The translations under genes and the position numbers were made by a program. The notes below the pieces were generated by a model. The model was not told where the DNA came from. It was given only the letters and a program-made list of their open reading frames with translations, and searched no databases. From Massilia sp. (lineage in GTDB: Bacteria > Pseudomonadota > Gammaproteobacteria > Burkholderiales > Burkholderiaceae_D): a DNA stretch of 41,362 nucleotides. The stretch lies in the NCBI GenBank assembly GCA_025359245.1, contig JANYGW010000057.1:1-41362 (forward strand). The letters are read 5' to 3'. This document shows positions 1-9,116 of the stretch, in pieces. Position 1 is the first letter of the stretch. Each line of letters starts with the position of its first letter.

Positions 1-1
1 C

Positions 2-1000
2 GTGTTCGCGCGCGTCTCCTTCGTGCTGTCGGCGAAGGTGCTCGACCCGCAATTCCAGGGCCAGATCAAGGAGCGCCTGAACTCGCGCGACGCGGTGCGC
101 CTGGTGTCGAGCTTCACCAAGCCGCCGCTCGAACTGTGGCTGAACCAGCACGTCGAATACGGCCGCAAACTGGCCGAACTGGTCATCAAGCAGGCCCAGT
201 CGCGCCTGCGTTCGCTGCAAAAAGTGGAGAAGAAAAAATCGTCCGGCGTGGCTGTTTTGCCGGGCAAGCTGACCGACTGCGAATCGACCGACATCACGCG
301 CAATGAACTGTTCCTGGTCGAGGGCGACTCCGCCGGCGGCTCGGCCAAGATGGGGCGCGACAAGGAGTTCCAGGCGATTTTGCCCCTGCGCGGCAAGGTG
401 CTCAACTCGTGGGAGACCGACCGCGACCGCCTGTTCGCCAACAACGAGATCCACGACATCGCGGTGGCGATCGGGGTCGACCCGCACAGCCACGGCGATA
501 CGCCCGACCTGTCCGGCCTGCGCTACGGGAAAATCTGCATCCTGTCGGATGCGGACGTGGACGGCTCGCACATCCAGGTGCTGCTCTTGACGCTGTTCTT
601 CAAGCACTTCCCGGCCCTGTTCGCGAACGGGAATATCTGCATCGCGCGCCCGCCGCTGTTCCGGGTCGATGCGCCTGCGCGCGGCAAGAAGCCGATCCAG
701 AAGCTGTATGCGCTTGACGCCGGCGAACTGCTGGTGATCGAAGACAAGTTGACCAAGGAAGGCCTGAAGGAGGGCGCGTGGAGCATTTCGCGCTTCAAGG
801 GCCTGGGCGAGATGAACGCCGACCAGTTGTGGGAAACCACGATGAACCCGGACACGCGGCGATTGCTGCCGGTGATGCTGGGAGATTTCAGCCACACCGA
901 TTCGTCGGCGCGCTTCAATATGCTGATGGGTAAGGGCGAGGCGGCCGCGCGGCGCGCCTGGATCGAAGAACACGGAAACGAAACGGAAGCGGATATCTGA
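2..1000 (+). CDS. parE: DNA topoisomerase IV subunit B, C-terminal half (5' truncated by window edge)
   Basis: ParE is the ATPase subunit of topoisomerase IV, which decatenates daughter chromosomes together with ParC. The frame is open at the left edge, so the GHKL ATPase domain and true start lie outside; about 332 residues remain. Visible are the TOPRIM signatures EGDSAGGSA (near residue 106) and the metal-binding LSDADVDGSH (near residue 181), then the C-terminal stretch ISRFKGLGEMN that is conserved in GyrB/ParE. ParE rather than GyrB is chosen because of the short form without a long TOPRIM insertion and because parC follows 3.4 kb downstream on the same strand. The stop TGA is only 2 bases before the next ATG, so it is probably co-transcribed with hscC, the J-like gene and parC. 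Confidence 0.95.
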   Translation: MFARVSFVLSAKVLDPQFQGQIKERLNSRDAVRLVSSFTKPPLELWLNQHVEYGRKLAELVIKQAQSRLRSLQKVEKKKSSGVAVLPGKLTDCESTDITRNELFLVEGDSAGGSAKMGRDKEFQAILPLRGKVLNSWETDRDRLFANNEIHDIAVAIGVDPHSHGDTPDLSGLRYGKICILSDADVDGSHIQVLLLTLFFKHFPALFANGNICIARPPLFRVDAPARGKKPIQKLYALDAGELLVIEDKLTKEGLKEGAWSISRFKGLGEMNADQLWETTMNPDTRRLLPVMLGDFSHTDSSARFNMLMGKGEAAARRAWIEEHGNETEADI

Positions 1001-1002
1001 CC

Positions 1003-2712
1003 ATGATCATCGGGATCGACCTTGGCACCACCAACAGCCTGGTTGCCATCTGGCGCGACGGCAAGGCGAGCATCATTCCGAATGCGCTCGGCCAGCACCT
1101 GACGCCGTCGTGCGTCGGCATGGACGACGACGGCACGGTGCTGATCGGCGAAGCGGCGCGCGCGCGCCTGCAGACGCACCCGCACATGACGGCGGCGCTG
1201 TTCAAGCGCTACATGGGCAGCGAGCGCAAGACGCAGCTGGGCAAGCAGCGCTTTCGTCCCGAAGAATTGTCGTCGATGGTGCTGCGCTCGCTCAAGGAAG
1301 ACGCCGAAGCCTTCCTCGGCCACAAGGTCGAGGAAGCGATCATCACGGTGCCGGCCTATTTCAGCGATGCCCAGCGCAAGGCGACCCGCGTGGCCGGCCA
1401 GCTGGCGGGCCTGAAGGTCGAGCGACTGCTCAACGAGCCGACCGCAGCGGCGCTGGCCTACGGCATCCAGGACACCCAGCGCGAGACCAAGTTCCTGGTG
1501 TTCGACCTGGGCGGCGGCACCTTCGACGTCTCGATCCTGGAGCTGTTCGAGGGCGTGATGGAAGTGCGCGCCTCGGCCGGCGACAATTTCCTCGGCGGCG
1601 AAGACTTTGTCAGTGCCATGGTCGACGCCTTCCAGACCCGCAGCGGCATGGCCAAGGCGATGGACAAGCAGGAACTGACCGGCAGCCAGCGCCAGCGCCT
1701 GCGCGACGAGGCCGAACGTGCCAAGCGCGTACTGTCGGATGCGCCCAAGGCGACGATGACGTTCATGTACAACGGCGCCGAATTCACCTGGGAGCTGGAC
1801 GAAGAGGTGCTGGCCAACCTGTGCGAACCGTTGATGCAGCGCCTGCGCGCGCCGGTCGAGCGGGCGCTGCGCGACGCCACTATCAAGGCGTCCGAACTGG
1901 AGTCGGTCGTGCTGGCCGGGGGCGCCACGCGCATGCCGCTGGTGCGCAAACTGGTTTCGCGCATGTTCGGGCGCTTCCCGCAGATCCACCTCGATCCGGA
2001 CGAAGCGATCGCGCTCGGCGCGGCCGTGCAAGCGGGCCTGAAGATGCGCGACGTGGCGCTCGACGAAGTGGTCATGACCGACGTGGCGCCCTATTCGCTG
2101 GGGATCGGCATCGCGCGCCAGGTGGGGCCGAACGATTATGAGGGCGGCCACTTCATGCCCATCATCGAGCGTAATTCGACGGTGCCGGTGTCGCGCGTCG
2201 AGAACATCACCACCATCCGCGACTTCCAGAAGGAGCTGACGGTCAAGGTCTATCAGGGCGAGGCGCGCCTGGTCAGCGACAATATCTACCTGGGCACGCT
2301 GCACTTTCCGATCGCCTCGAAAAAGGCGGGCGAAATCAGCGCCGACGTGCGTTTCACCTACGACGTCAGCGGCGTATTGGAAGCCGAAATCACGGTATTG
2401 CCGAGCCAGGAGAAGCACAAGCTGGTGATGAGCGAAAACGCGGGCGTGATGACGCCGCAGGAAATCGAGCAGCGCCTGGCGGAGCTGGCGGAACTGAAGA
2501 TCCATCCGCGCGACCGCATCGAAAACCGCACGCTGGTGGCCCAGGCCGACCGCCTGTATGAGCAGCTGCTTGGACAGGAACGCGAATACCTGGCGCAGTA
2601 TGTCGCCGCATTCCAGTCGGTGCTCGACAAGCAGGACCCGATCGCCACGCGGCGCGCGCGCGAATCGCTGATCCAGGCCATGCAGCAGCTGGACGGAGGT
2701 AGCTTTCTGTGA
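1003..2712 (+). CDS. hscC: Hsp70-family chaperone HscC
   Basis: Hsp70 paralogue of the HscC type, a cytoplasmic ATP-dependent chaperone. At 569 residues it is close to E. coli HscC and clearly shorter than DnaK, consistent with a reduced C-terminal lid. The nucleotide-binding domain shows the first phosphate loop GIDLGTTNS (residues 4-12), [11 protein letters not shown] (about 144-154), the second phosphate loop [10 protein letters not shown] (about 168-177) and the adenosine motif LAGGATRMP (about 304-312). The substrate domain follows to about residue 500. The ATG lies two bases after the parE stop, and the end overlaps the next gene by 4 bases (GTGA), which suggests translational coupling to the J-like partner. 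Known: HscC in E. coli works with small membrane J-proteins. Inferred: the next gene is its co-chaperone. Confidence 0.9.
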   Translation: MIIGIDLGTTNSLVAIWRDGKASIIPNALGQHLTPSCVGMDDDGTVLIGEAARARLQTHPHMTAALFKRYMGSERKTQLGKQRFRPEELSSMVLRSLKEDAEAFLGHKVEEAIITVPAYFSDAQRKATRVAGQLAGLKVERLLNEPTAAALAYGIQDTQRETKFLVFDLGGGTFDVSILELFEGVMEVRASAGDNFLGGEDFVSAMVDAFQTRSGMAKAMDKQELTGSQRQRLRDEAERAKRVLSDAPKATMTFMYNGAEFTWELDEEVLANLCEPLMQRLRAPVERALRDATIKASELESVVLAGGATRMPLVRKLVSRMFGRFPQIHLDPDEAIALGAAVQAGLKMRDVALDEVVMTDVAPYSLGIGIARQVGPNDYEGGHFMPIIERNSTVPVSRVENITTIRDFQKELTVKVYQGEARLVSDNIYLGTLHFPIASKKAGEISADVRFTYDVSGVLEAEITVLPSQEKHKLVMSENAGVMTPQEIEQRLAELAELKIHPRDRIENRTLVAQADRLYEQLLGQEREYLAQYVAAFQSVLDKQDPIATRRARESLIQAMQQLDGGSFL

Positions 2713-4424
2713 ATGTGTGGACCATCCTGGGGAAGAAGGCGACCAGCGACGAGCGTGAAATCAAGCGCGCTTACGCAAGGAAGCTGAAAGTCACGCGCCC
2801 CGAGGATGATCCGCAGGCATTCCAGGAACTGCGCGACGCCTACGAGATTGCGCTGCGCATGGCCAAACACGCCAGCGCGCAGGATGAGCCGGACGACGAA
2901 GACATCGAAGAAGACGTCATTGCCTACACGCCAGCCTGGCAACAGGAAATCGCCCAGCAGCAGGAAACCCCGATCTACACGGCAGCGTACGAAGCGGATC
3001 GTGCCATCCCGGTGCAAGGCCCGACACCGAATGCGGAAGCGCGCCAGATATGGGCCAGCTTTGTCGAGCATGCATTCGTGCAGACGCGCGAGCGGCTCGA
3101 CGAACTCGCTTCCAGCGGCGCGCTGCTGAACCTGCAGGTACGCGATTGTTTCGAACTGTGCGCGGTTCAATACTGCGCCTCGGAAGGCTGCGCCGACGAT
3201 TTTCGCGCGTCGCTCGCCGATTACTTCGGCTGGACAGATTCCTCCACGTTCATCGCCCGCGAAATGCCCGAGGAGGCGGGAACGGCATTGGCGCGGCTGA
3301 GCGCGTACCGCTCTTACCTGCACTTCAGCGCGCAGGCCGCCAGCGACGAAAATATACGCATTCTGCTGGCCGACACAATCGAGCACCAATGGTACAAGAC
3401 GACCAACGGCAATTTCACGCGCCAGCTCAGGGAAATGGTCCTGCACATCCGCTGGCAGCATCCCGAGATGCTGCACTTCAAACTGAATCAGGCGGTGTTC
3501 GAATCATGGGAACGGGCCGTCGAAAGAAAGCGCTACTTCGTCGACACCGCCGTCATTTCGCTGGTATGGGGCATGCTTCTGTGGGTGGGCGAAGTATTCG
3601 CGCTGCTGCATTTCAATCGGCTCGAAGGCAACGGCTTCGGCGCCTTCCTGCTGGCCCAGGCCGTCGCATTCGGCGCTACCGCGTGGTTCGCGTTCCGGCG
3701 TCCGACCACCGTTCTGCGCACATGGCACGAATGGGGCAATCGGCTGCTTCACGAAATCAGGTACCGCCCCGAATGGCAATTTGGCTGGCTTGGTGTTTTT
3801 GCTTTCGCATCGCTGTGCACGTTTATCCCCAATCCATCCGACACTTCCAGGCTTGCGGTATTGGCCATGATGGCGGGATGTGCACTTGCCGGCACCTTCG
3901 GCAACAGTGCGGTGATGACCGCATTTGGCCTTGTTTTTTCTACGGCGGTGGGCATCATGGTCGGCCTGTACATGGCGCAAGGCCCGCTTGGTTTGTACGG
4001 CCTGCCGGCCTGCATAGGAATGGCTATTTGCTCGATGCAGCTTTTCTACCGGGGCGGTTCGGACCTGCTGGAGTGGCTAGGCATGCGGACGCAATGGATA
4101 CTACCCGTGCGCATGGTCTGGTACGCAGGCGCTGCCGCATTCATTTATTTCGCTGGCCAGGCACCAGTTCCGCCGATGACGTATGCGGCCGCAGGCTGGG
4201 CCTGGCTGGTGGCGGGCATGATCCTTTCACGCCCCAGCGTCGTGCATGCCATCGGCGTTGTCGGCGCCCTCGTCATCAAGATATGCATCGCCATCGCAGT
4301 GCCGAAGCCAACAATTCTTAATACCGAGCCCATGTCCATGGTGGTCATCGCCATGCTTGCCATCGCCATTTTCATGTCCGTGAACATAGCGCGGGCAAAA
4401 ACCAATCAACATCAATTCACCTAA
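2709..4424 (+). CDS. Membrane-anchored J-domain-like protein, probable HscC co-chaperone
   Basis: The start is GTG, overlapping the hscC stop (GTGA). The first ~50 residues read as an atypical J-domain: [19 protein letters not shown], then a conserved helix [12 protein letters not shown]. The loop that normally carries HPD instead reads RPEDD (residues 30-34), so the catalytic His is absent. Residues ~60-265 are a soluble acidic-to-neutral region. From ~278 to the end there are about ten hydrophobic segments, so the protein should sit in the inner membrane with the J-like domain in the cytoplasm. The layout resembles the DjlB/DjlC-type proteins that pair with HscC in enterobacteria, although those have far fewer membrane segments. 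Its stop is 5 bases before parC. Membrane topology and partner choice are inferred; the HPD loss is seen directly. Confidence 0.75.
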   Translation: MNVWTILGKKATSDEREIKRAYARKLKVTRPEDDPQAFQELRDAYEIALRMAKHASAQDEPDDEDIEEDVIAYTPAWQQEIAQQQETPIYTAAYEADRAIPVQGPTPNAEARQIWASFVEHAFVQTRERLDELASSGALLNLQVRDCFELCAVQYCASEGCADDFRASLADYFGWTDSSTFIAREMPEEAGTALARLSAYRSYLHFSAQAASDENIRILLADTIEHQWYKTTNGNFTRQLREMVLHIRWQHPEMLHFKLNQAVFESWERAVERKRYFVDTAVISLVWGMLLWVGEVFALLHFNRLEGNGFGAFLLAQAVAFGATAWFAFRRPTTVLRTWHEWGNRLLHEIRYRPEWQFGWLGVFAFASLCTFIPNPSDTSRLAVLAMMAGCALAGTFGNSAVMTAFGLVFSTAVGIMVGLYMAQGPLGLYGLPACIGMAICSMQLFYRGGSDLLEWLGMRTQWILPVRMVWYAGAAAFIYFAGQAPVPPMTYAAAGWAWLVAGMILSRPSVVHAIGVVGALVIKICIAIAVPKPTILNTEPMSMVVIAMLAIAIFMSVNIARAKTNQHQFT

Positions 4425-4429
4425 GTACC

Positions 4430-6751
4430 ATGACGACCCAAGACGATCTCTTTGCAGCCCCCCCGCCGCCCCCGCCGGAAGACAGCGAAACGCTGACCCT
4501 GTCCACCTTCGCCGAACGCGCCTATCTCGATTACGCCGTCTCGGTAGTCAAGGGCCGCGCGCTGCCGGACGTGTGCGACGGCCAGAAGCCGGTCCAGCGC
4601 CGCATCCTGTACCAGATGAGTGAGCTGGGCCTGGCGGCAAACGCCAAGCCGCGCAAGTCGGCCGCCGTGGTCGGCGACGTGATGGGCAAGCTGCACCCGC
4701 ACGGCGACCAGTCGATCTATGACGCCATGGTGCGCATGGCCCAGGATTTTTCGCTGCGCTACCCGCTGGTCGACGGCCAGGGCAACTTCGGCTCGCGCGA
4801 CGGCGACGGCGCGGCGGCGATGCGCTACACCGAAGCGCGCCTTAGCCCGATTGCCAAGCTGCTGCTCGACGAGATCGACCAGGGCACGGTCGACTTCCAG
4901 TCCAACTACGACGGCCAGCACAAGGAGCCCAAGGCGCTGCCGGCGCGCCTGCCGATGGTGCTGCTCAACGGTGCCTCTGGCATCGCGGTCGGCCTGGCCA
5001 CCGAAATCCCGTCGCACAACCTGACCGAAGTGGCGGCGGCGGCGGTGGCGATGATCCGCAACCCGAAGATCACGCACGCCGAACTGATGGCCCTCATCCC
5101 CGGCCCCGACTTCCCGGGCGGCGGCCAGATCATCACGCCGCCATCGCAGATCGCCGACATGTATGCGACCGGTCGCGGTTCGATGAAGGTGCGCGCGCGC
5201 TGGACGATCGAAGAGCTGGCGCGTGGCCAGTGGCAGGCGGTGGTGTCCGAACTGCCGCCGGGGACCTCGTCGCAGAAGGTGCTCGAAGAAATCGAAGAAC
5301 TGACCAATCCAAAGATCAAGACGGGCAAGAAGGCGCTGTCGCCGGAGCAGCTGACGCTCAAACAGCTGATCCTCGGTTCGCTCGACACGATCCGCGATGA
5401 ATCGGGGCGCGCCGCGCCGGTGCGGCTGGTGTTCGAGCCGAAGTCGAAGAACCAGGACCAGAACGAATTCATGCTGATGCTGCTGGCGCATACGTCGCTG
5501 GAATCGTCGAATTCGATCAACCTGGTGATGATCGGCGGCGATGGCCGCCCGCGCCAGAAGGGCCTGAGCGAAATCCTGCAGGAGTGGATCGACTTCCGCT
5601 TCGTCACGGTGCGCCGCAGGACGGAACACCGGCTCGGCAAGGTCAATGACCGGATCCACATCCTCGAAGGACGCGAAGCGGTCCTGCTCAACATCGACGA
5701 AGTGATCCGCATCATCCGCAATTCGGATGAGCCGAAGCCGGCCTTGATGGACGCCTTCAGGCTGTCGTCGATCCAGGCGGAAGACATCCTCGAGATCCGC
5801 CTGCGCCAGCTGGCGCGCCTCGAAGCGATCAAGATCCAGCAGGAGCTGGCTGCCTTGCGCAAGGAAAAGGAAGGCCTGCAGGACATCCTCGACAACCCGA
5901 ACACGATCAAGCGCCTGATCATCAAGGAAATCGAAGCTGACGCCAAGCAGTTCGGCGACGCGCGCCGCACTGTCATCGAAGAAGCGCAGCGCGCGACGGC
6001 CGAACAGAAAGTCGTCGACGAGCCGGTCACGGTCATCATCTCCGAAAAAGGCTGGGTGCGCGCGCGTACCGCCATCGGCCACGACGTGGCCCAATTCACC
6101 TTCAAGGCAGGCGACTCGCTGCATGGCGCCTTCGAATGCCGCACCGTGGATACCCTGCTCGGCTTCGGCGACAACGGCAAGGTGTATTCGGTGCCGGTAG
6201 CGGCCTTGCCGGGCGCGCGCGGCGATGGCGTGCCGATTACCTCGCTGGTTGACCTGTCGGGCGGCGTGCGCATCCTGCATTACTTCGCCGGCGCTGCCGC
6301 GACCACCCTGCTGATGTCCTCGAACGCCGGTTACGGCTTCGCGGCCAAGGCCGGCGACATGGTCAGCCGCCTCAAGGGCGGCAAGGCCTTCATTACGCTC
6401 GACGACGGCGCCGTGCCGCTGCCGCCGCGCGTGATCATGGCCAATGCAAGCGCGGTCGCCTGCCTGTCCGCCAAGGGACGCCTGCTGGTGTTCGGCATGG
6501 ATGAACTGAAGACGCTGGCGAACGGCGGACGCGGCGTCACGCTGATGGAACTGGAAGACAAGGAAACACTGCTGGCGGTCCAGCCAATCACCCAGAAAGG
6601 GGTGACGGTGCATGGCACCTGGGCCGGCGCCAAGCCGCGCGAAGTCGACCTGTCGGCCTCGGGGCTGGCGGTCCACTTCGGCAAGCGCGCGCGCAAGGGC
6701 AAGGCGCTGGTGGCCAAGGTGAAGGTCATCACGCTGGCGCCGATCGTCTAG
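4430..6751 (+). CDS. parC: DNA topoisomerase IV subunit A
   Basis: DNA-cleaving subunit of topoisomerase IV, acting with ParE in chromosome decatenation. At 773 residues it has the expected ParC length. The N-terminal winged-helix/tower region includes [17 protein letters not shown] (about 42-58) and the quinolone-pocket helix [12 protein letters not shown] (about 89-100). The catalytic tyrosine lies in MRYTEARL (Tyr133). A coiled coil spans about 440-500 and a beta-pinwheel C-terminal domain lies at about 520-770. At the position of E. coli ParC Ser80 this protein has Gln, and at Glu84 it has Asp. The ATG is 5 bases after the J-like gene, so parE-hscC-J-parC form one tight transcription unit ending at the hairpin at 6776-6799. 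An early run of prolines (residues 11-16) precedes the conserved core. Confidence 0.96.
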   Translation: MTTQDDLFAAPPPPPPEDSETLTLSTFAERAYLDYAVSVVKGRALPDVCDGQKPVQRRILYQMSELGLAANAKPRKSAAVVGDVMGKLHPHGDQSIYDAMVRMAQDFSLRYPLVDGQGNFGSRDGDGAAAMRYTEARLSPIAKLLLDEIDQGTVDFQSNYDGQHKEPKALPARLPMVLLNGASGIAVGLATEIPSHNLTEVAAAAVAMIRNPKITHAELMALIPGPDFPGGGQIITPPSQIADMYATGRGSMKVRARWTIEELARGQWQAVVSELPPGTSSQKVLEEIEELTNPKIKTGKKALSPEQLTLKQLILGSLDTIRDESGRAAPVRLVFEPKSKNQDQNEFMLMLLAHTSLESSNSINLVMIGGDGRPRQKGLSEILQEWIDFRFVTVRRRTEHRLGKVNDRIHILEGREAVLLNIDEVIRIIRNSDEPKPALMDAFRLSSIQAEDILEIRLRQLARLEAIKIQQELAALRKEKEGLQDILDNPNTIKRLIIKEIEADAKQFGDARRTVIEEAQRATAEQKVVDEPVTVIISEKGWVRARTAIGHDVAQFTFKAGDSLHGAFECRTVDTLLGFGDNGKVYSVPVAALPGARGDGVPITSLVDLSGGVRILHYFAGAAATTLLMSSNAGYGFAAKAGDMVSRLKGGKAFITLDDGAVPLPPRVIMANASAVACLSAKGRLLVFGMDELKTLANGGRGVTLMELEDKETLLAVQPITQKGVTVHGTWAGAKPREVDLSASGLAVHFGKRARKGKALVAKVKVITLAPIV

Positions 6752-6771
6752 CCTTAACTGGCCTGCGCAAC

Positions 6772-6803
6772 AAAAAAACGGAGCCCGAGGGCTCCGTTTC
6801 TTT
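6772..6803. terminator. Bidirectional rho-independent terminator between parC and the convergent Ala/Lys-rich gene
   Basis: A perfect 10-bp stem, AAACGGAGCC (6776-6785) with GGCTCCGTTT (6790-6799), closes a CGAG loop. Seven A residues (6772-6778) precede it and a T-rich run follows. The plus-strand transcript of parC ends in UUUCUUUU, and the minus-strand transcript of the following gene ends in a run of U, so the element should stop both convergent units. Confidence 0.9.
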
Positions 6804-6825
6804 TACTGCCTAAACCGTTGCCGGA

Positions 6826-7311
6826 TTAGTGCTTGGCTGCTGCTTTTTTGACGTCAGCGGCGGCTTCGGTTTTCACTTCAGCGGTTTTCGCTGCTGCGGT
6901 AGCCTTGTCGGCCGAACCTTCAACTGCAGTTTTTTCGACTTTGGCGTCAGCCTTGATCATTTTTTTCTCAGCCGACAGGTTCGCTTTGGCGACCTTGGTC
7001 GATGCTTTGGCTTCGGCCTTCATTTTGTCTTCCGGATCAGCTTTGGCGACATCGGCGGCAGCATCTGCGTTCACCTTGACTGCCTTGGCGTGAGCTTTGG
7101 ATTTCTTGGCGTGGGCCTTGGCCACTGCCTTGGTGTTCTTGTCGTCTGCCTTGGCATCGACTTTCATTTCTTTGGATTCCGCTTTGGCGACATCCTTCTG
7201 TGCTTCGACGGTGGCTTTGGCAACCGCTGGCGTTACTGGAGCTGCTGGGGTCTGTGCGTAAACCGAAGTGGCAAACAGACCGGCGATCAGGGTAGCGAGT
7301 AATTTATTCAT
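6826..7311 (-). CDS. Secreted Ala/Lys-rich low-complexity protein
   Basis: 161 residues, not assignable to a named family. The N-terminus is a clear Sec signal peptide (MNKLLATLIAGLFATSVYAQ, cleavage likely after YA at residue 19), so the mature protein is exported to the periplasm or beyond. The rest is almost only Ala, Lys, Val, Asp, Glu and Thr, in repeated blocks such as AKA, KADAK and VAKA, and would form long charged helices. There is no Cys, Trp or Tyr in the mature part. The pattern recalls histone-H1-like or TolA-linker sequence, but those comparisons are compositional only. The ATG has an AAGGA ribosome site about 7 bases upstream (AAAAGGAATAAACC). The region 7312-7498 upstream is AT-rich near the gene and holds the palindrome at 7357-7372. 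Monocistronic. Confidence 0.8.
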   Translation of the reverse strand: MNKLLATLIAGLFATSVYAQTPAAPVTPAVAKATVEAQKDVAKAESKEMKVDAKADDKNTKAVAKAHAKKSKAHAKAVKVNADAAADVAKADPEDKMKAEAKASTKVAKANLSAEKKMIKADAKVEKTAVEGSADKATAAAKTAEVKTEAAADVKKAAAKH

Positions 7312-7356
7312 GGTTTATTCCTTTTATTTATATATGGATGGAACTACGCGGACTTT

Positions 7357-7372
7357 GGGGACCTTGGTCCCC
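7357..7372. promoter_or_regulatory. Perfect GGGGACC/GGTCCCC palindrome upstream of the Ala/Lys-rich gene
   Basis: Two perfect 7-base arms separated by TT lie 46 bases upstream of the ATG at 7311, in an otherwise gene-free stretch (7312-7498). The place fits an operator or a 5'-leader hairpin of the minus-strand gene. There is no U-tract, so it is not an obvious terminator. No bound regulator can be named. Confidence 0.35.
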
Positions 7373-7498
7373 GACCGACCTACTGTTCTCAACTGTATGT
7401 TTCGTCAAGGAACGAGGACCAGAATATGGTTATTCGACAACAAGGTCTGTGCGCCACCGCACGTAGCCTAAAAGGAACTTCAATGCGCTGCCGGGGCG

Positions 7499-7530
7499 AA
7501 AAAAAGGCGGCCTCAGCGCGAGCCCGCCTT
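7499..7530 (-). terminator. Rho-independent terminator of the M64 peptidase gene
   Basis: On the minus strand, AAGGCGG (7524-7530) pairs with CCGCCTT (7504-7510) around a 13-base loop that holds a further CTC/GAG pairing, followed directly by a run of seven T (complement of 7499-7505). It starts 19 bases after the M64 stop codon at 7549-7551. Confidence 0.85.
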
Positions 7531-7548
7531 GACCACCGGGCCGACGGC

Positions 7549-8970
7549 CTATTTGGCGGGGTGCGGCGCTGCGTACAGATCGATGATCGTGGAAATTGCA
7601 TCGTTACAAACGTGGCAAAATTTCTCCGTGCGGTCGAACATGATGCATTGCATTTCGGAACGGTAGTAGCCGTTGGCCTCGTAATTGGCCCCTTCGAAGG
7701 CACCCACTACGTGCTGGTGCGGCGCGGTCGAGAACAGCACGCGGCTGTGTTCGAGGTCTTCGCGGAACAGCGCGCTCATTTCCGCTTCGGGCCGGTTGGC
7801 CGCGCGCAGGGCGGCGCGCCGCTTCTGGTAGGCGCGCGAATACTCTTCGTATTCGGCTTTGGGCCACGGCGTCGGCAGCGGCGTGCCGGCCTTGAGCATT
7901 TTCTTCCATTTCAGGCGGGCCGGGTCGCGCAGCGCCGTCACGTTCGGCTCCCACGGCTCCATGCGGCCGCTCGCTGCCGCATATGCCACCGGCGAGGTGT
8001 AGTACTCGTCGGCCAGGCCGGCGAAATGGTGGCCGAATTCGTGCACGAACAGGTAGTTGGCCCAGTCGTTGCCGGCCGCCGCGGTGCTGAACTGGCCGAA
8101 GATGCCGCCGCCGCCGTAGGTATCGTTGTTGACCAGGATTTCGATGAATTCGTACGGCGCATGCTGGGCGATGTCGCGCAGGGCGCGGTTATCCAGCGTC
8201 AGCACATAGCGTTCGCTGCCGAAAATGTCGTAGCGGGTGCCCAGCCTGGACGCATGGTGCACGCCGGTCGACGGACGCGACACGCCCGACTCCGCGGTCG
8301 GCACCGCCAGCGCCCAGACATTGAAGTCCGTGGCGCGCTCCTTGAACGGCGACACCGTGAACAGGTGATCGGCCAGGCGGCGCGCGTCGGCCTCGAATTT
8401 TTTCATGTCGGCTGCCGTGTAGCCGTCGCCGATGATCAGCAGGTCGACCTTGGCGGGCGACGGACCGTTGACGCGGATCGGGATCGGGGTGGCCGGCGCG
8501 GCCTCCTGCTTGCGCACCACGTCGGGGGCGTCGACATCGATGTCGACGCTCCAGGCGACCGAGAACTGGTTGCGTTCGTCGCGCCGCAGGATGCGCACCT
8601 TGACCGCGGCGGCGGGCTTGGGAAAGCGCACGGATTCCTGGAAGCCGCGCGTCAGGTGGTTCGCTTCGTCGGTGCTTTTCCACTCGCCGAAGATGGTCGA
8701 GAAGCCGCGCGAATAGAGCAGGTCGCCGGTCTTGGCGTCCACCACTTCGACCATGTTCTGGCCACGGCCGGTATTATCGAAGTTCTGCGCCAGGTTGCCT
8801 GGCCATGGCAGCGGTTCGATGACCACGCGTTCGAGCGCGTACTGCTCGGACAGGGCGTTGCCGCTGTGGTTGTAGTCGACGCGCACGGTGGCGGGCTGCT
8901 GGGCCGCGGCGGCGCCGGCGGCCAGCGCCAGCAGGGTCGCGCAGAACAGGCGGATGGTGGAAAAGGGCAT
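7549..8970 (-). CDS. Secreted M64-family (IgA peptidase-like) zinc metallopeptidase
   Basis: 473 residues from the ATG at 8970, which is preferred to an in-frame start 30 bases upstream because AAGGATCC precedes it at good spacing and the protein then begins with a normal signal peptide (MPFSTIRLFCATLLALAAGAAAAQ). An N-terminal beta-rich M64_N-type domain spans about 28-150. The peptidase domain follows with DLLIIGDGYTA (about 176-186) and the zinc site HEFGHHFAGLADEY: His310, catalytic Glu311, His314 and a third ligand likely Asp321. The M64 family was named after a Clostridium IgA peptidase, but substrates in environmental proteobacteria are unknown. It is separated from the cyanophycinase gene by 146 bases with a REP-like palindrome, so joint transcription is doubtful. 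Exported, probably digesting extracellular protein. Confidence 0.88.
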   Translation of the reverse strand: MPFSTIRLFCATLLALAAGAAAAQQPATVRVDYNHSGNALSEQYALERVVIEPLPWPGNLAQNFDNTGRGQNMVEVVDAKTGDLLYSRGFSTIFGEWKSTDEANHLTRGFQESVRFPKPAAAVKVRILRRDERNQFSVAWSVDIDVDAPDVVRKQEAAPATPIPIRVNGPSPAKVDLLIIGDGYTAADMKKFEADARRLADHLFTVSPFKERATDFNVWALAVPTAESGVSRPSTGVHHASRLGTRYDIFGSERYVLTLDNRALRDIAQHAPYEFIEILVNNDTYGGGGIFGQFSTAAAGNDWANYLFVHEFGHHFAGLADEYYTSPVAYAAASGRMEPWEPNVTALRDPARLKWKKMLKAGTPLPTPWPKAEYEEYSRAYQKRRAALRAANRPEAEMSALFREDLEHSRVLFSTAPHQHVVGAFEGANYEANGYYRSEMQCIMFDRTEKFCHVCNDAISTIIDLYAAPHPAK

Positions 8971-9080
8971 GGCGGATCCTTGCGGGCGTGGGGGTGTCAC
9001 GCATTGTAATGCCGCGCGATGGGCCAGCCAATAAGGCTATGCCGGATTCGGCTAAGTACGCAACTTCCTATTCCAATTAA

Positions 9081-9108
9081 CGTCATCCCCGCGTTCGCGA
9101 GGACGACG
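9081..9108. repeat. REP-like GC-rich palindrome (copy 1)
   Basis: The sequence is built around CCCCGCG-TT-CGCGAGG (9087-9102) with further outer pairing (CGTC...GACG). Its first 23 bases match the element at 29322-29344 in 19 positions. It lies in an intergenic gap just after the cyanophycinase stop, as extragenic palindromes often do, and may protect or end the transcript. Only two copies are visible in this window. Confidence 0.55.
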
Positions 9109-9116
9109 ATGGGTGG

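Noticed and set aside
4421..6676. A 751-codon open frame antisense to parC
   Set aside because: Shadow of parC, with His/Arg/Asp-rich low-complexity translation.
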